Assembly: GCA_007644065.1 (NCBI GenBank)
Contig: VJWN01000009.1
Location: forward strand, 1,240,001 to 1,304,000
Origin: Margaritispora aquatica
Taxonomy: Eukaryota; Ascomycota; Leotiomycetes; Helotiales; Discinellaceae
DNA length: 64,000 bases
Reading direction: 5' to 3'
Below the pieces are notes generated by a model. That model had not been told where the DNA came from. It was given only the letters and a program-made list of their open reading frames with translations, and did not search any database. Below, one piece after another: positions 21,093-32,956 of this stretch (position 1 is the stretch's first letter; every line of letters begins with the position of its first letter). A program made the translations under genes and the position numbers.

Positions 21093-24000
21093 GACTTGTT
21101 CTGAAGGATAGTTCGGCTTCCCTATAGACTGTTTACTCATGTATCTACTCTTTCTAAGTCTACGGTCGTATATAGCAGAACTGCAAAGAATTCTATTTTT
21201 GTAAATAAATAGCGAGTAAGAAGAGTGTGTCGCTATGACAGCACATTTACCACGCAGGAGGTGAAGGATAGCCACTAGAGAGAACCTCGTTAAGCGACTT
21301 GCCGCCTCGAAATCAAAATTACAGCATCGCTCAACGTGCGTGGAATAGAGAAAAAAATGCCCCAAAAGGGAGTTATGTTTAGTGACGTAGTTTGAGCACT
21401 CAGCTCTTACAGTATATGGCCGAAAGTCTCAAAATCAAAGTCATAATTCGTGATCTATTTCTCATCAGATTATCCATACCAAGCTTTTTCATGCTAAAGC
21501 ATCTAATAAGTAAAATCGGCACTTGCTCCGATCGGAGGTACCGACCCGGATGTCAATCTTGTGTAAATCTTCACGCTATAGCCACCATAAAGCTATCAAC
21601 GATCTCCCGAATAGTAGAATAGTTAAATGAATTCGTTTAAGATATTGTAATAAGTTTTATAGGTAATATTGCTGTGGTTTCACTCAGAATACGTAGCAGA
21701 CTATGCAATAGGATGCCAGTATATTCAGTGAGTGATCGATGATTTATTAGAGTCTATGGAGGTTTTCACTTAAGTGCTCTTTGTCCCGATTAGGCTAGAC
21801 CTGCATCGAGGAATCAATGAGAGGCCTGCATGCTGGTGTCTATACAGTCACATGACCTTTGTCGTGATAATGCAACTGTATATGCACCAACATATAGTAT
21901 AAAGCCTTATTTAGTTATTACTAACCTATACTCCTTTCTAAAAATAGGCCTTAAATATTATATTTAATTATATTATTTCTATTTTCGCTTCCTCTAGCTC
22001 ACGCTCTCTATCTATCTTTTCAGCCTCTACAGATTCCAAGAGAGAAAAGTTTAACAAAGTTCAGGTCGTAAATCGTTGTTAGCATTGCTTAGGATTACTC
22101 GTTTTGATCCTTCCTGGCTTAGAAGACGCTCCAGCAGCCAATGCTCCCAACCGTCTAGGCATATAGGCCTAATTTGCAATGTCATTATACTCTTGTATTA
22201 TTTAATCTAGTAATAAGGAACGAAACTAAGGCGTTTCGGAGTTTGTTGATGGAAATTTTTTTCTTCCCCACAATGTGTAGGTACCGTAAATGTTGGAAGC
22301 TGAGTTGGGTCGTGCAGACATCAAGGACGAGAGAGCCCGAAACATGATTCAATTAAAGGCGAGTTGCGAAGGAAAAAGACAGAAGAATATGAAAGGGACG
22401 TGGTTAATGTGTGGGGGTGGGGTTGATGGATTAGGTAGGGGTAGGGGGCAGTAAAACCTCAGGGCTGAATATATTGGGAATGGGGGCTGAAATGGTTCAG
22501 ATTTGAATATATATTCTTAATCTTGAGAATCTGAATCTGAATCTGAACCTGAATCTGAACCTCTTCAGCCGTATAGAATATTAGAATCAGAAACGAGCAT
22601 ACTAGTAGGAGAAACCAAGACCACAATTTAATGGCATTCAAATTTAGCCTGTTCAAATTCTTAATCTGCGTTTTTCCTTACTGAGTTCATTATATTAAGG
22701 TGTGGATTCCGGCTTAAGCGAAGCGAAGCGATCAAGTCCCATTTAAGCTTAAAGTAGTTGAGCTAATTAGTTCGTAGGTGAGACCTCTTTTTCTTTTTTT
22801 TCCCCTTCAATTGATTGATTGATTCACGTACTTTCGCACGATATCGGAATAGAGTGGAGTGGAGTGGAGTACAGTGGAGAGGATTAGGCGTGGATCGGAG
22901 TCTGGTGTGCGAGTTTAACAAACAGACTTGAGCCACAAAGTGCGGGCCAGGCTGGTCAGTCTCTCAGTCAGCTAGTCAGTCAGTTGACTCAGGAGAAGAG
23001 CCAGCCAGCCAGCCGCGATTTGAGCAAATGAGATGAGATGAGATGAGACGATAGAGACGGGATCTGTATCTGGGATTCCCGCGTCAATCATCTCGTCAAT
23101 TAAAGTGCCTTAACTTGCGACAGAGAGACAAACGACTTGTGCGCAGCAGCTGCGTTGAGACGAAACTTAATATAAAGAGAGAAAAGGAAACAAAGAGCGA
23201 AAACATAATACTGTATGTTTGTGTTTTCGGAAAGTAAATAAGTGTGCGAGTAAGTTTGACCTTTTTGGTAGGCTTAGATTTGGATTTGGATTTGGATTTG
23301 GAAACATGGCGCGAGGCGAAGCGAGCGTGAGAGGGAGAGAGACCTGAGCCGCAATAACGTGCGGATTAGGGTGTTTGATTAGTCGGTCAGTTAGCTATAA
23401 TATATTTGTTTAAGTAAAAAGACAATACTCGTTCGAATTTAAAGCTTATAGTAGAAATTGATTATAACCCTTCTTAGAGAAGAAAATACACCTCTTTCAT
23501 TTACACTTCTTTTGGGTTGTATCTAGACTTGAGCCTCAATTTATTTCCTTCCGAGCTTCGTATCATGGGTGATTTCGAGAAAGGAACAAGTAGGTTTTAT
23601 TATAAGTCTGAATCTTAGAGATCACTAACTACTGACTAGTTGGGTCGATGTTAAGGTAAGCTGTCTAGACAGGCATGGTGCGGTCATGTACCCCGTGATA
23701 CTTTGAACGAATAGGTCGTCAATAGAGGAGCCTCTCAGCTACAATTCCAGCCAGAGGATACAATGCCTTCTTACTGATCCTTGCGTCTACTTTCGAGTGA
23801 GGCTCTTTTATTTTTGGTTTTGTTCTTTGTGGTTGTTTTTCCCATGTCTCACCATTCTTGACGTTATCTCCAGTATTTAAAATTGAACCTCTGGCCGTTG
23901 TCAAGTATTATGCCTGATTGCCTGATAGTCTCAGTGCTTTTTCTAGTATTGCGATAGCCTTGTATATTTAGTAGTTATGGCTTGGAAACGCTCGGAAAAG

Positions 24001-24221
24001 ACATAGATTGTTTTCGTGTGGAGATGGAGAGCGAAAAGCAAATTTCACCCTATTGTGTTGTGGACATGAGTTCTTGGAGGTTGAGCTACTGTTATTCTCC
24101 CCTGTATCAGAGAATAAAAACACGTCTTTTCCTGGTTCTGAAGCAGTCAGTTGTCTTTTGTAGTTGAATCACTCGCTCGACCGTTTCAATCAATACCGTC
24201 GTTTCGACGTACACACTCATT
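21093..24221. other. Long intergenic region with minisatellite-like tracts
   Basis: About 3.1 kb without a supported gene. It holds AT-rich blocks (21860-22010) and many short tandem motifs. These include GAATCT at 22510-22562, GGAGT at 22855-22872, GATGA at 23031-23046 and GGATTT at 23278-23301. Confidence 0.5.
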
Positions 24222-25919
24222 ATGCGCTCAGCAACCATGTGGTCAACCATCTTGTCCTTAACAGTAGCTACGGCTGTACTAGGAGCAAGTTCCGACACTA
24301 ACAAGAAACCTACGAGTACCGCGATCGAAGTATCATCCGTTGGTTGCTACGCTCGCAGTTTCGCGAGTTCCACAGCTCTTCCCTCTTACTCATCCACGCA
24401 GCTAAAGGTCGAGGATTGCATGGCCTTCTGCAACGGCCACGCTTTCTTCGGCGTGTCTTCCGGTACAGATTGTATCTGTACTGCTACCGTACCAGCTGGA
24501 TCTTCGACGGATTCGAACTGCACCCTACCATGTAAAGGCAACCGCTACGAGGTCTGTGGCGGTCAGGCTCATGTCCTTTTATATGCCGCTGCAGCAGCCG
24601 GTGTTCCTACAGTGTCGACGAAGTTAATAGCCAAGTCATCTGTAATCGCAGCTCGATCGTCATCTTCAGTGAGAACTTTTAAGCCATCGACTACAGCCCA
24701 GTCATCATCCTCTATCAAGACCACCAATCCTTCCAGCACAGCTCGATCATCTTCTATCCTCCCTTCGTCTCAAGCATCAAGCAAGTCGTCAATGAAATCA
24801 TCGACCATACTAACGTCCAAAGCACCAACAAAGGCATCCTCGTACGTGATATAAGTTTTCATACACTCTTCAGAATAGGGCTCACTAGGCTTCCATCCCA
24901 AGCTCGTAATCTACTATTAGATCAACTTGAACTAACCGAACCGCTTACAGGATCAAGACTACCGCAGCGTCAGCAAAGTCACTAGTTAAGCGAGCAGGCA
25001 TTGTTTATGGATCCCAACAGCGCGGGATTGAAGCAAGAGCACCAGCAAAGCTGTCTCAGCTCGGATGCTGGAAATTTCCCTCGCCCTTTTCCGTCATGAG
25101 CGTCAGCCCAGTCTACGACCCAACAAACCTGCGTGTCGAAGATTGTCAAGATGCCTGCTCCAGCTATCTCTACTTTGGCGTCACAGGAGGCAATACATGC
25201 TACTGCAGTAATGCTCTGAAGTTAATCGGCGCCACAGCTGTTGCTTTGCCGCTCTGGTAAGCCCTCTAGCCTTATACCCGTGTCTGAGACTGGAGACTGA
25301 CTGGGTTTTCTCTCTCTCTCGTTGAAGTTATACCCCATGTACAGGGCAACAATTCGAGATGTGCGGCGACGTCGGGTATCTCCTCATCTGGGGCCCCCCA
25401 TTGCCAGTCGCACCTCTTTCCACATCATCCATCTTAGCCAAACCATCTACTTTCTGCAATGCGTCTACCATCCTCCAACCAACCACCATCTTCCAGCCAA
25501 CCACTTTCTTCCAACCAACCACCATCTCGGCAACAGCCTTGACCATCACGACAACCATAACCGCAAGCGCGACCCAGAGCGTTGTGCTCGACAACGTGGA
25601 TCAATGCCCCTCGCAAAGCGGCACCGTGTTCTCCGTCACGCCTGCCGGAGGCCACTCCTACCAACTCGCGTGCGGATATCGCTACATGCTCAACGGGGCC
25701 AACGTGCTTCTGAACAACAGCCCGTCCTTGCAAGCGTGTGCGGCCGGATGCTCGTTGCAGGCTGCTGGACAGCTTGTCGGTGGGGCTAATAGGTGTATGG
25801 CTGTTGTGTTTGATACGTTTGCGTCTCCGGGCCAGATCAACTGCTATGGCCTTAATCGGATTGATTCTGGCAATACGCTTTCGGGACCTCGATACGACTC
25901 GGCTGTGTTGTTGGTGTAA
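24222..25919 (+). CDS. Secreted protein with two WSC domains and a C-terminal cysteine-rich module
   Basis: Likely cell-wall or secreted carbohydrate-binding protein. Exons are 24222..24841, 24951..25256 and 25328..25919, with introns of 109 and 71 bp; the product is 505 aa. A signal peptide covers residues 1-21. WSC domain 1 spans about 38-122 (VGCYARSF, FFGVSSGTDCICT, CKGNRYEVCGG). A Ser-rich linker with a KR dibasic pair near 220 leads to WSC domain 2 at about 242-326 (LGCWKFP, YFGVTGGNTCYCSN, CTGQQFEMCGD). Intron 2 splits WSC 2 between its fifth and sixth cysteines. A linker of repeated QPTTIFQPTTFFQPTT precedes a terminal module of about 110 aa (DQCPSQSGTVFSV, SLQACAAGC, CMAVVFDTF) that resembles PAN/apple-like domains. 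No transmembrane segment follows, unlike Wsc sensors, so this is probably not a stress sensor. Confidence 0.88.
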
Positions 25920-28060
25920 AGGCCGTGGCCTTGGAACGTTGTCTCCAACCTACAGGCCTAGGTCCTTTTAATGACCAAGCGAGGCCTAAGCCCGCTGATA
26001 TACGGGGCTTTCTGTGGTGGTGCTCCTAGTTGAAGACCAGCCTCAGTTTTCTTCGCCTAGGAATTAAAATACCCATGGAGGTTGTATAGTACGTGTGGTA
26101 GGGCTACAAGAAGAAGAAGAAGTACGCAAGAATTTTTGTAAGTAGAAAATGAAAGAATCGTAGAGCCAGCTGCTAGTTACAGTAGAGTCCCAACTAAGCA
26201 AGAACTATATATATATATAACGTGTCATCGGGCAAGGCGAACACAGGTTTGTTGTTGTTTTCATCGAACTGCGAGCCGAGCTCGCTTACGGTCTTGAGAT
26301 CGCGGGGCCATGCATGAATGGGCAGGGCAGTAATAGCGGCTTTGGTGTTGAGAATCCAAATGCTTGATTGAGACTTTATGATAAGTCGGCATCTGTTACG
26401 CTCTATGGCTGGTCTGTATGTATAATTCGCTGACTGTCTGGTTGGAAGTTTGAACAACGTTGAAGATATCACGAGGAGTAAGACTCGAGTCACGAGCAAA
26501 TAAGTAGTATTTGCTATCTTGAGTTGAGCACGAAGCTCCTAAACTAATAAGACTGTCTACTCGTTATATAGAACCTTTGTGTACTGTGCTAGCTCTCCTA
26601 GCTGGCTAGTATGGCTAGCGACATGATCCTGCAACTAGTATGACTAAGCTTGGTCATGTGAAACATACTTTGGGAATGGTAAGTAGCTATACACCATCAC
26701 TAACTGTCCAAAGGAGCAATGGCTCCCGCTTATCAAAGGAACCTCCCTTAGTGATCCTGTGACGACCACTCAATTACAAGCCCTATTGTTGGATATGGAC
26801 GTTGTAGCAGAATGGAAATATGAGGCATCCCAAACGCTCACCTTAACCCTCCCATCCGGGTGTTGATCGGGTTCGGGTGCGAGTTAAGCGACGGTAATGG
26901 TGACGATGTCCGATTCCTTGGTGACGCTATATAAATGAGGCATACCTCGCACTCAAAGAATAGAAAAGCTCGGTTGTTGTGGACATCCGGGCCCGAGTTC
27001 AACTTTGGAATTGCTGCCCCACCTCACCAACCTCCATCTGGTTTGGGCCGGCACCGCATTTTGACATTACTTAATCTAACCCCGACATGGCGAATCGATC
27101 TCGATCTCGATCTTCGAGGAGAGTCAAGCAGGCAGCTGGAAGTTGCTCCGCTCCGATAAAAACTTGGTGTGCTCTGGAGAATGAATGGAGAGTCAACATG
27201 GCTGTTTGTGATCCGGGAAACCATCACGCCCTTTTTCCGAGCAATCCAGTTGGATGTTTGGTTCGACCACGCGATGCGATTTGATCTAGCGTCAGGTACC
27301 ATACTCGAGTACTGCAGACCGGATCATTCGGGAAGCCAAAACTAGAAGCGAACGGAGGTGATGGGTATGTCGGCTTCTAGATTCTGGCGTCAGCGGCTTC
27401 GGCTATGGTTGCGGGCTCAGAAGGGTTTGGTTGGAGCATGAAACTAAGGAGGCTCTAAAATATGGGATGATATCATTGTTCCAGACTGCTGCACCATCAG
27501 CCGAACGACAAAGTATGTTTTAAGTGACTTCTCGAGCTCTGGTCCGATCAAGAGTTGGATGTTGATGTTCTTTGGCAGGGTGTGGGCTGCTCGCTAGGTG
27601 TCTGTCCCGCATGGACGAGGCTGTCTCTCATGAAGTTTATGGGGATCCAACAACATGAGGAATGAGTTGGCATTGCAATGCATGACGTTCAGATGAGTTC
27701 GGTACGATGGAACCATAAGGTAAGGTACTTCTACAGTAGTAAGCACTTGAGATGGCAAGGTTATGGCTGGCTGGTGGCATTCTCTGGAATTCAAGTTCAT
27801 GTTCATGTTCATGTTCATGGGCACGATGAGATACACAAGACGAGCGTTTCAAGTGACGACGAAGGTGATTTGAGAGATCAGGCACAGTCAGCAGTTTTGA
27901 TTGATTGTTTGATACTAACGTACTGGATACCAAATCCCATCAGGTATCCCAAATTCCAAACCCCAGCCTCTCGACTTTCTTACTTTCTTGGGTGCCCTGG
28001 TTGGTGCATGTGTGGCTTGCACAAAATATTAGTAAGCGTCAACATAATTTTATGCCAGCC

Positions 28061-28100
28061 TTGCGTTGCCTTGCGTTGCCTTGCGTTGCCTTGCGTTGCC
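28061..28100. repeat. Four exact tandem copies of a 10-bp unit
   Basis: TTGCGTTGCC occurs four times in a row without mismatch. Confidence 0.9.
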
Positions 28101-28578
28101 TTCTTCCCTTCTTACCTTGGGTTGTACCTCCATACCGGACTTTTTTTGACTACTTTGACTGAGGCGGCCCCTTCCTCATTGCCCTTGCCCTTCCCCTTCC
28201 TCGTCGATCGGTGTTTAACCAAAGATTCAAAGGCCGAAGAGTTTGGAGTTTTTTTCTTAGTTTTTCTTCGAATCCCCCGTCCCCCCGTTGAATCGTTTGA
28301 ATCGGACTCCGCTACAGGGGGAAGCGGACAAATGAGATGATGAATTTAGATAGGGAAGGGATAGTGGATGGATCATGAATGGATCATGGAGTGGATCATG
28401 AAATGGATCATGAAATGGGACCATTTTTAGGACAATGTAATTTCACAATCCATGACCGTGTTCACCGGGTCACCGTGCTCAAGGGCTCAGAGAGTGCTCA
28501 GCCGTGCCTCACACCCTCGTTCGAAATGGGAAGTGGGAAATAAGCTCCCCCCCCCCCCTTCCCCCTGGTGTTGTATTG

Positions 28579-28640
28579 TGTTTGTGCTGTGCTTGTGCTT
28601 GTGCTTGTGCTGTGCTTGTGCTTGTGCTGTGCTTGTGCTG
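28579..28640. repeat. TGTGCT/TGCTTG short tandem repeat
   Basis: Alternating GTGCTT and GTGCT units fill about 60 bp, beside a CACCAC run at 28681-28699. Confidence 0.85.
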
Positions 28641-29589
28641 ATGAACATCCAACTGTCCAACGGGCAACAACAGCTAATAGCCACCACCACCACCACCAGA
28701 AAAAAAAGTGACCTGACAATTATTCTTATGCAAGGCCCTGGCTGGCTGGCATACTGAGCCGAGCCACTGGGAGTCCTGGACAAGTGAGAGTTCTGGATGA
28801 GAGCGGATGAACCGGCGATGGAGCACAGCAAAGCACAGCACAACAGATGGATGGAAAGATTAAAGATTAAAGATTACCTACCCTTACCCCCCAGCTCTCC
28901 CTCCCTCCGTCCCTCCCTGGTTCACCTTTTGGTCTCTTCCTCTTGTACTCCTTCTCCTCCTCCTCCTTTTCTTCCCTCTCCTCTCTCCTCTCGTGAAGTT
29001 GCTTCTCCCCAGCGGTCTTCTGCCTTTGTGCCCCTCGTCACCCAGTATCGATATCGACCTCAACCTCGACATCGTACCATAGACGTTGCGACTGGTTCTC
29101 CTTTTGTTCTCCCATACTCACACTTGGCCCTTGCATCAACGAAAAGGTTAACGTTCGTGTTAGCTTCTTGTGCCTGTGCCTGTGCCAAGTTACCAGCTAG
29201 GAGTGACAGAGGTGGACAGCGTTGGGGTGTAACTGCCAATAGTCCAGAACCTGCCAATACCTGCCAATATCTGTTGCCAAAGAGACGAGTGAAGAGAGAC
29301 TAAAAGCTACCTCACCTACCTACAAACGCCACCCTCCCTCGAGCCCAATCGCATATCGCATATCTCAAGTCGGAGACGCAGACACAGACGCATATTTTAC
29401 GCATAGAAAGTCAAAACCAACGCGCCTTCCCAACCGAAACTGTGGTTCCTGACAATCAATTTGTGCATTCAAAGCTTCACAAACAGACGTTCCAGAAATA
29501 TTAACAAGAAAAAAGGTGTGTTATCTTGCCCGAATCCTGCTTCTCGACATCTCCCAATCTTTCCCTATCCCTCCCTATCTTCAAGGTCA

Positions 29590-29777
29590 ATGCCTTCATT
29601 TGATTCTGGGACATTGTCTCAGTCTCTCGACCTGGACACAGCCAACTATCCAAATTGCAATCATCTTCCGCATAGATCTTGCGACTCACCCTCCTCCAAT
29701 CCTTCTCTTTTATGATATTTCGCACATCAATCGGAGAGCGAAAGATCCAAAGACTGACGAGGTCTGCGAATTTCTAG
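29590..29777 (+). promoter_or_regulatory. Two overlapping small upstream ORFs ahead of LCB2
   Basis: An ATG at 29590 opens a 41-codon frame ending in TGA at 29713-29715. A second ATG at 29712 overlaps that stop (ATGA) and opens a 21-codon frame ending at 29777. Both lie within 400 bp of the LCB2 start. Whether they are in the mRNA depends on the transcription start and on any leader intron. Confidence 0.35.
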
Positions 29778-29980
29778 GTTCAGCCACTGTTAGCTTTCAC
29801 CGCCGGCGACCAAGTTACTTCTTTGTTGACACTCGAATATTTCTCTCGACTCGATATCCTCAGACGCATATCTACGAGTAGCTACACGATATCAATTCTC
29901 AATCGACTCAGTGCTAGGAACAACGATCGAATACACAGCATCGTGTTCAAGATTTGCTTAGGGGCAACATATCTCGATAT

Positions 29981-32032
29981 ATGAACACAATGCCTCAAAG
30001 ACTCCCTCGAAACCCTTTCGCTGCCTCTGCTCCTTCGTCTGCGGTTATCATACCGCCTACCGACCAACCCACTGCCAGGAGACCGTCGGCGTCCAAGGCC
30101 AACAGATTGACTCAATTCTTCTCTTCTTCTCCCAAGACGAAGGAAGGTCAATCTGCCCAAGCAGCTCTCCTCGCCGCAGTTGCAGCTCAACAACAGCACC
30201 TGCTGAACAACCCTTCTCCAGTCATTAGTGCTCCATCTCTGTCTTTGCCAACCATTTCACTATCGACAGCAAAGGCCGGAGAAGCAAACATGGACGAACC
30301 TCCCACCACACTTTTCCAGCCTCCTTCCGTTGCAGAGGCAAAGAGACTGGCCAGAGCAGACGCACAATTTGGACCTCTCGGCGCACCATCCCACAGATAT
30401 GTTAGTAAACACGTTGGAGGCGACTTGCAAGCTCCAATTGAGGACGAGCCACCATATTACTTTCTCCTTACCACCTACATCAGTTACCTTATCCTCATTG
30501 CATTCGGTCATATTAGAGATTTCTTCGGCAAGCGCTGGTATCCGGATTCCTACAAGCATCTCAAATCTGCCAATGGTTATGCTGCATTGAACAGTGACTT
30601 CGACAACTTCTACGTACGAAGATTGAAGTTGCGAATTGACGATTGTTTTGCTCGACCAGTTACTGGGGTGCCAGGACGATATATCACTTTGATTGACCGA
30701 AAATCAGATGACTTCAATGCCACATATCAACAAACTGGTACCACCACAGAAACTCTCAACATGAGCTCATACAACTACCTTGGTTTCGCTCAATCGGAAG
30801 GTCCTTGCGCAGATGCCGTTGAGGAGACTATCAAGAAGTATGGTATCAGTGCTACCAGCCCTCGTGCAGATGCTGGTACTTCGGACCTTGTTTTGGAAGT
30901 TGAAGACCGTATCGCAAAGTTTGTTGGAAAGCCAGCTGCTATGGTATTCTCCATGGGTTTCGCTACCAATGCAACATCTTTCCCTGGTTTGGTTAGCAAG
31001 GGCTCTTTGATCATCTCGGACGAGCTCAACCACGCATCCATTCGTGTAGGTGCACGTCTCTCTGGTGCCGTTATTAGCTCATTCAAGCACAACGATATGG
31101 ATGATCTCGAACAAGTCCTTCGTGAAGCTATTTCTCAAGGACAGCCAAGAACCCACCGCCCCTGGAAAAAGATTCTGGTCGTCGTCGAAGGTCTCTACTC
31201 AATGGAAGGTACAATGTGCGATCTGCCTGGTATTTTGAAGTTGAAGAAAAGATACAAGTTCAATCTCTTTGTCGACGAAGCTCACTCAATCGGTGCCCTT
31301 GGACCCCGCGGCCGTGGTGTTTGCGACTACTTCGGTATTGATCCTGCTGAAATTGATATCCTGATGGGTACCTTGACAAAATCTTTTGGTGCAAATGGCG
31401 GTTATGTTTCTGCAGAGAAGCACATCATCGACAAGCTACGTGCAACCAACGCTGCTACTCTTTACGGCGAAGCTCCAACACCACCAGTTCTCATGCAAAT
31501 TCTCAGCGCTCTCAAGATCATCTCTGGCGAGCTCATCCCAGGCCAAGGAGAAGAGCGTCTTCAACGTATTGCTTTCAACTCCCGCTACCTTCGTTTGGGA
31601 TTGAAGCGATTGGGTTTCATTGTCTACGGTCATGACGATTCTCCCATTATCCCAATCGTGTTGTACAACCCTGCCAAGATGCCTGCCTTCTCCCACGAAA
31701 TGCTTAAGCGAAAAATCTCGGTTGTTATCGTTGGTTATCCTGCTACTCCTCTCATCAGTTCTCGTGCCCGTTTCTGTGTCTCTGCTGCCCATAACAAGGA
31801 CGATATGGATCGCCTTCTGTCGGCATGTGACGAGATTGGTGACGTTCTTCAATTGAAGTTCTCTACTGGTATTGCCGGCGGAGCTGAACATCTTCCAGAT
31901 GGAGTTACACCTGAGATGGAGAAGGAGTGGCAGAAAGCAAATGGTCTCCAGGGTGTCATCAAGCCTCCTCGTTGGTCGCTACGGGAAGTCATTGCCAATG
32001 GTGTCAACGATGTTCAAGAGCCACTTCGGTGA
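29981..32032 (+). CDS. LCB2: Serine palmitoyltransferase subunit 2
   Basis: Catalytic subunit of the ER enzyme that joins L-serine and palmitoyl-CoA to 3-ketosphinganine, the first step of sphingolipid synthesis. It is a single uninterrupted exon of 683 aa, starting at the first in-frame ATG (MNTMPQRLPRNPF). The long Ser/Ala/Pro-rich N-terminus is common in filamentous fungi. A transmembrane segment follows (YYFLLTTYISYLILIAFGHI). The alpha-oxoamine synthase fold carries MSSYNYLGFA, DELNHASI, VVEGLYSMEG and DEAHSIGALGPRG. The PLP-binding lysine is residue 467, in GTLTKSFGANGGY. All key residues are present. The partner LCB1 is not in the window. Confidence 0.97.
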   Translation: MNTMPQRLPRNPFAASAPSSAVIIPPTDQPTARRPSASKANRLTQFFSSSPKTKEGQSAQAALLAAVAAQQQHLLNNPSPVISAPSLSLPTISLSTAKAGEANMDEPPTTLFQPPSVAEAKRLARADAQFGPLGAPSHRYVSKHVGGDLQAPIEDEPPYYFLLTTYISYLILIAFGHIRDFFGKRWYPDSYKHLKSANGYAALNSDFDNFYVRRLKLRIDDCFARPVTGVPGRYITLIDRKSDDFNATYQQTGTTTETLNMSSYNYLGFAQSEGPCADAVEETIKKYGISATSPRADAGTSDLVLEVEDRIAKFVGKPAAMVFSMGFATNATSFPGLVSKGSLIISDELNHASIRVGARLSGAVISSFKHNDMDDLEQVLREAISQGQPRTHRPWKKILVVVEGLYSMEGTMCDLPGILKLKKRYKFNLFVDEAHSIGALGPRGRGVCDYFGIDPAEIDILMGTLTKSFGANGGYVSAEKHIIDKLRATNAATLYGEAPTPPVLMQILSALKIISGELIPGQGEERLQRIAFNSRYLRLGLKRLGFIVYGHDDSPIIPIVLYNPAKMPAFSHEMLKRKISVVIVGYPATPLISSRARFCVSAAHNKDDMDRLLSACDEIGDVLQLKFSTGIAGGAEHLPDGVTPEMEKEWQKANGLQGVIKPPRWSLREVIANGVNDVQEPLR

Positions 32033-32812
32033 TCTTCAAAGGCTGAACGACTTCCTCAAGCTACCAGAATCAGCAAGAACGCTGGAAGCTTCGTCTACTG
32101 ATCGAAAATCAGTAGACGACTGAATTTTATGTACAATACACACTCGCTTAACGACCTTTATCATTCGTTGCGGCAGCGGATACCCTCTGCAGTTCCTGCT
32201 TTTCGTCCTTGTTCTGTGTTGCATTTGTTTGAAATTGGCATTGCAATGGCGTTGGCATTGGTACCTCATTCGCTTGGTATCAACCCCTCTTTCTTCGTGT
32301 TATCGGGGGTGAGAGAAGTTCTGGAATGAGGTAATATTTAATACATTAATGACGCAAACTGTGGTCAGATGTTGATGGGGGTTGGGAGGAGTAGATGTGC
32401 TGGGTTGGCGAACATTTGATTGGGCTTGGCGTGGTGGTCTCTGACTTTAAGGCCGGAGTTGTACATATGTTAGGTTTAGATGGATGGCGCTGCTAGGGAG
32501 GAAGGAGGTGTGTGGTGTAGATAGATCGTGAATACATCAAATCATGATGATAGATTAGAACTTGTGAGGAATTATCATTTCTCGATCTTATTGTTTGCCT
32601 TGTTATGTGAAAATCTTTGTTCAATGTGGAACACATATTTCACAGGAGTTATCTTTGTCTGGGTGGGCAGCTACTATTCCCTTGCTGCATGTACCGCAGC
32701 AGACAAGAAAGCAGTACATGTGATATGAGAGCAGGATTCAGAATCCCACAGTTAGCTGAGTTTCATAGCAGTCTCTCACGTCTCTCTCTCCCTCAGACTA
32801 CCTACCTGCCTA

Positions 32813-32956
32813 CATGCATGCATGCATGCATGCATACATACATACATACATACATACCTATTATTACCGATAGATGGTTCGCTTCTTCTTCTTCTTCTTC
32901 TTCTTCTTCTTCTTCTTCTTCTTCTTCTTCTTCTTCTTCTTCTCCTCCTCCTCCTG
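32813..32956. repeat. Compound microsatellite (TGCA)n-(CATA)n...(CTT)n-(CTC)n
   Basis: TGCA units run into CATA units (32813-32857). After a 24-bp gap, an unbroken CTT run of about 20 units begins at 32882, followed by CTC units to about 32955. Confidence 0.95.

Larger units (their letters stand above)
25920..29980. other. 4-kb upstream region of LCB2, rich in simple repeats
   Basis: No supported gene. It contains GTTCAT repeats (27797-27820), four exact 10-bp units (28061-28100), a poly-C run (28550), TGTGCT repeats (28579-28640) and a long pyrimidine-rich zone (28880-29000). The last 500 bp probably form the LCB2 leader. Confidence 0.5.

Noticed and set aside
26820..26940. GC-rich block followed by a TATAAAT box, considered as 5S rRNA or another RNA gene
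   Set aside because: It does not match the 5S internal-control consensus, and no stable known RNA fold was recognised.
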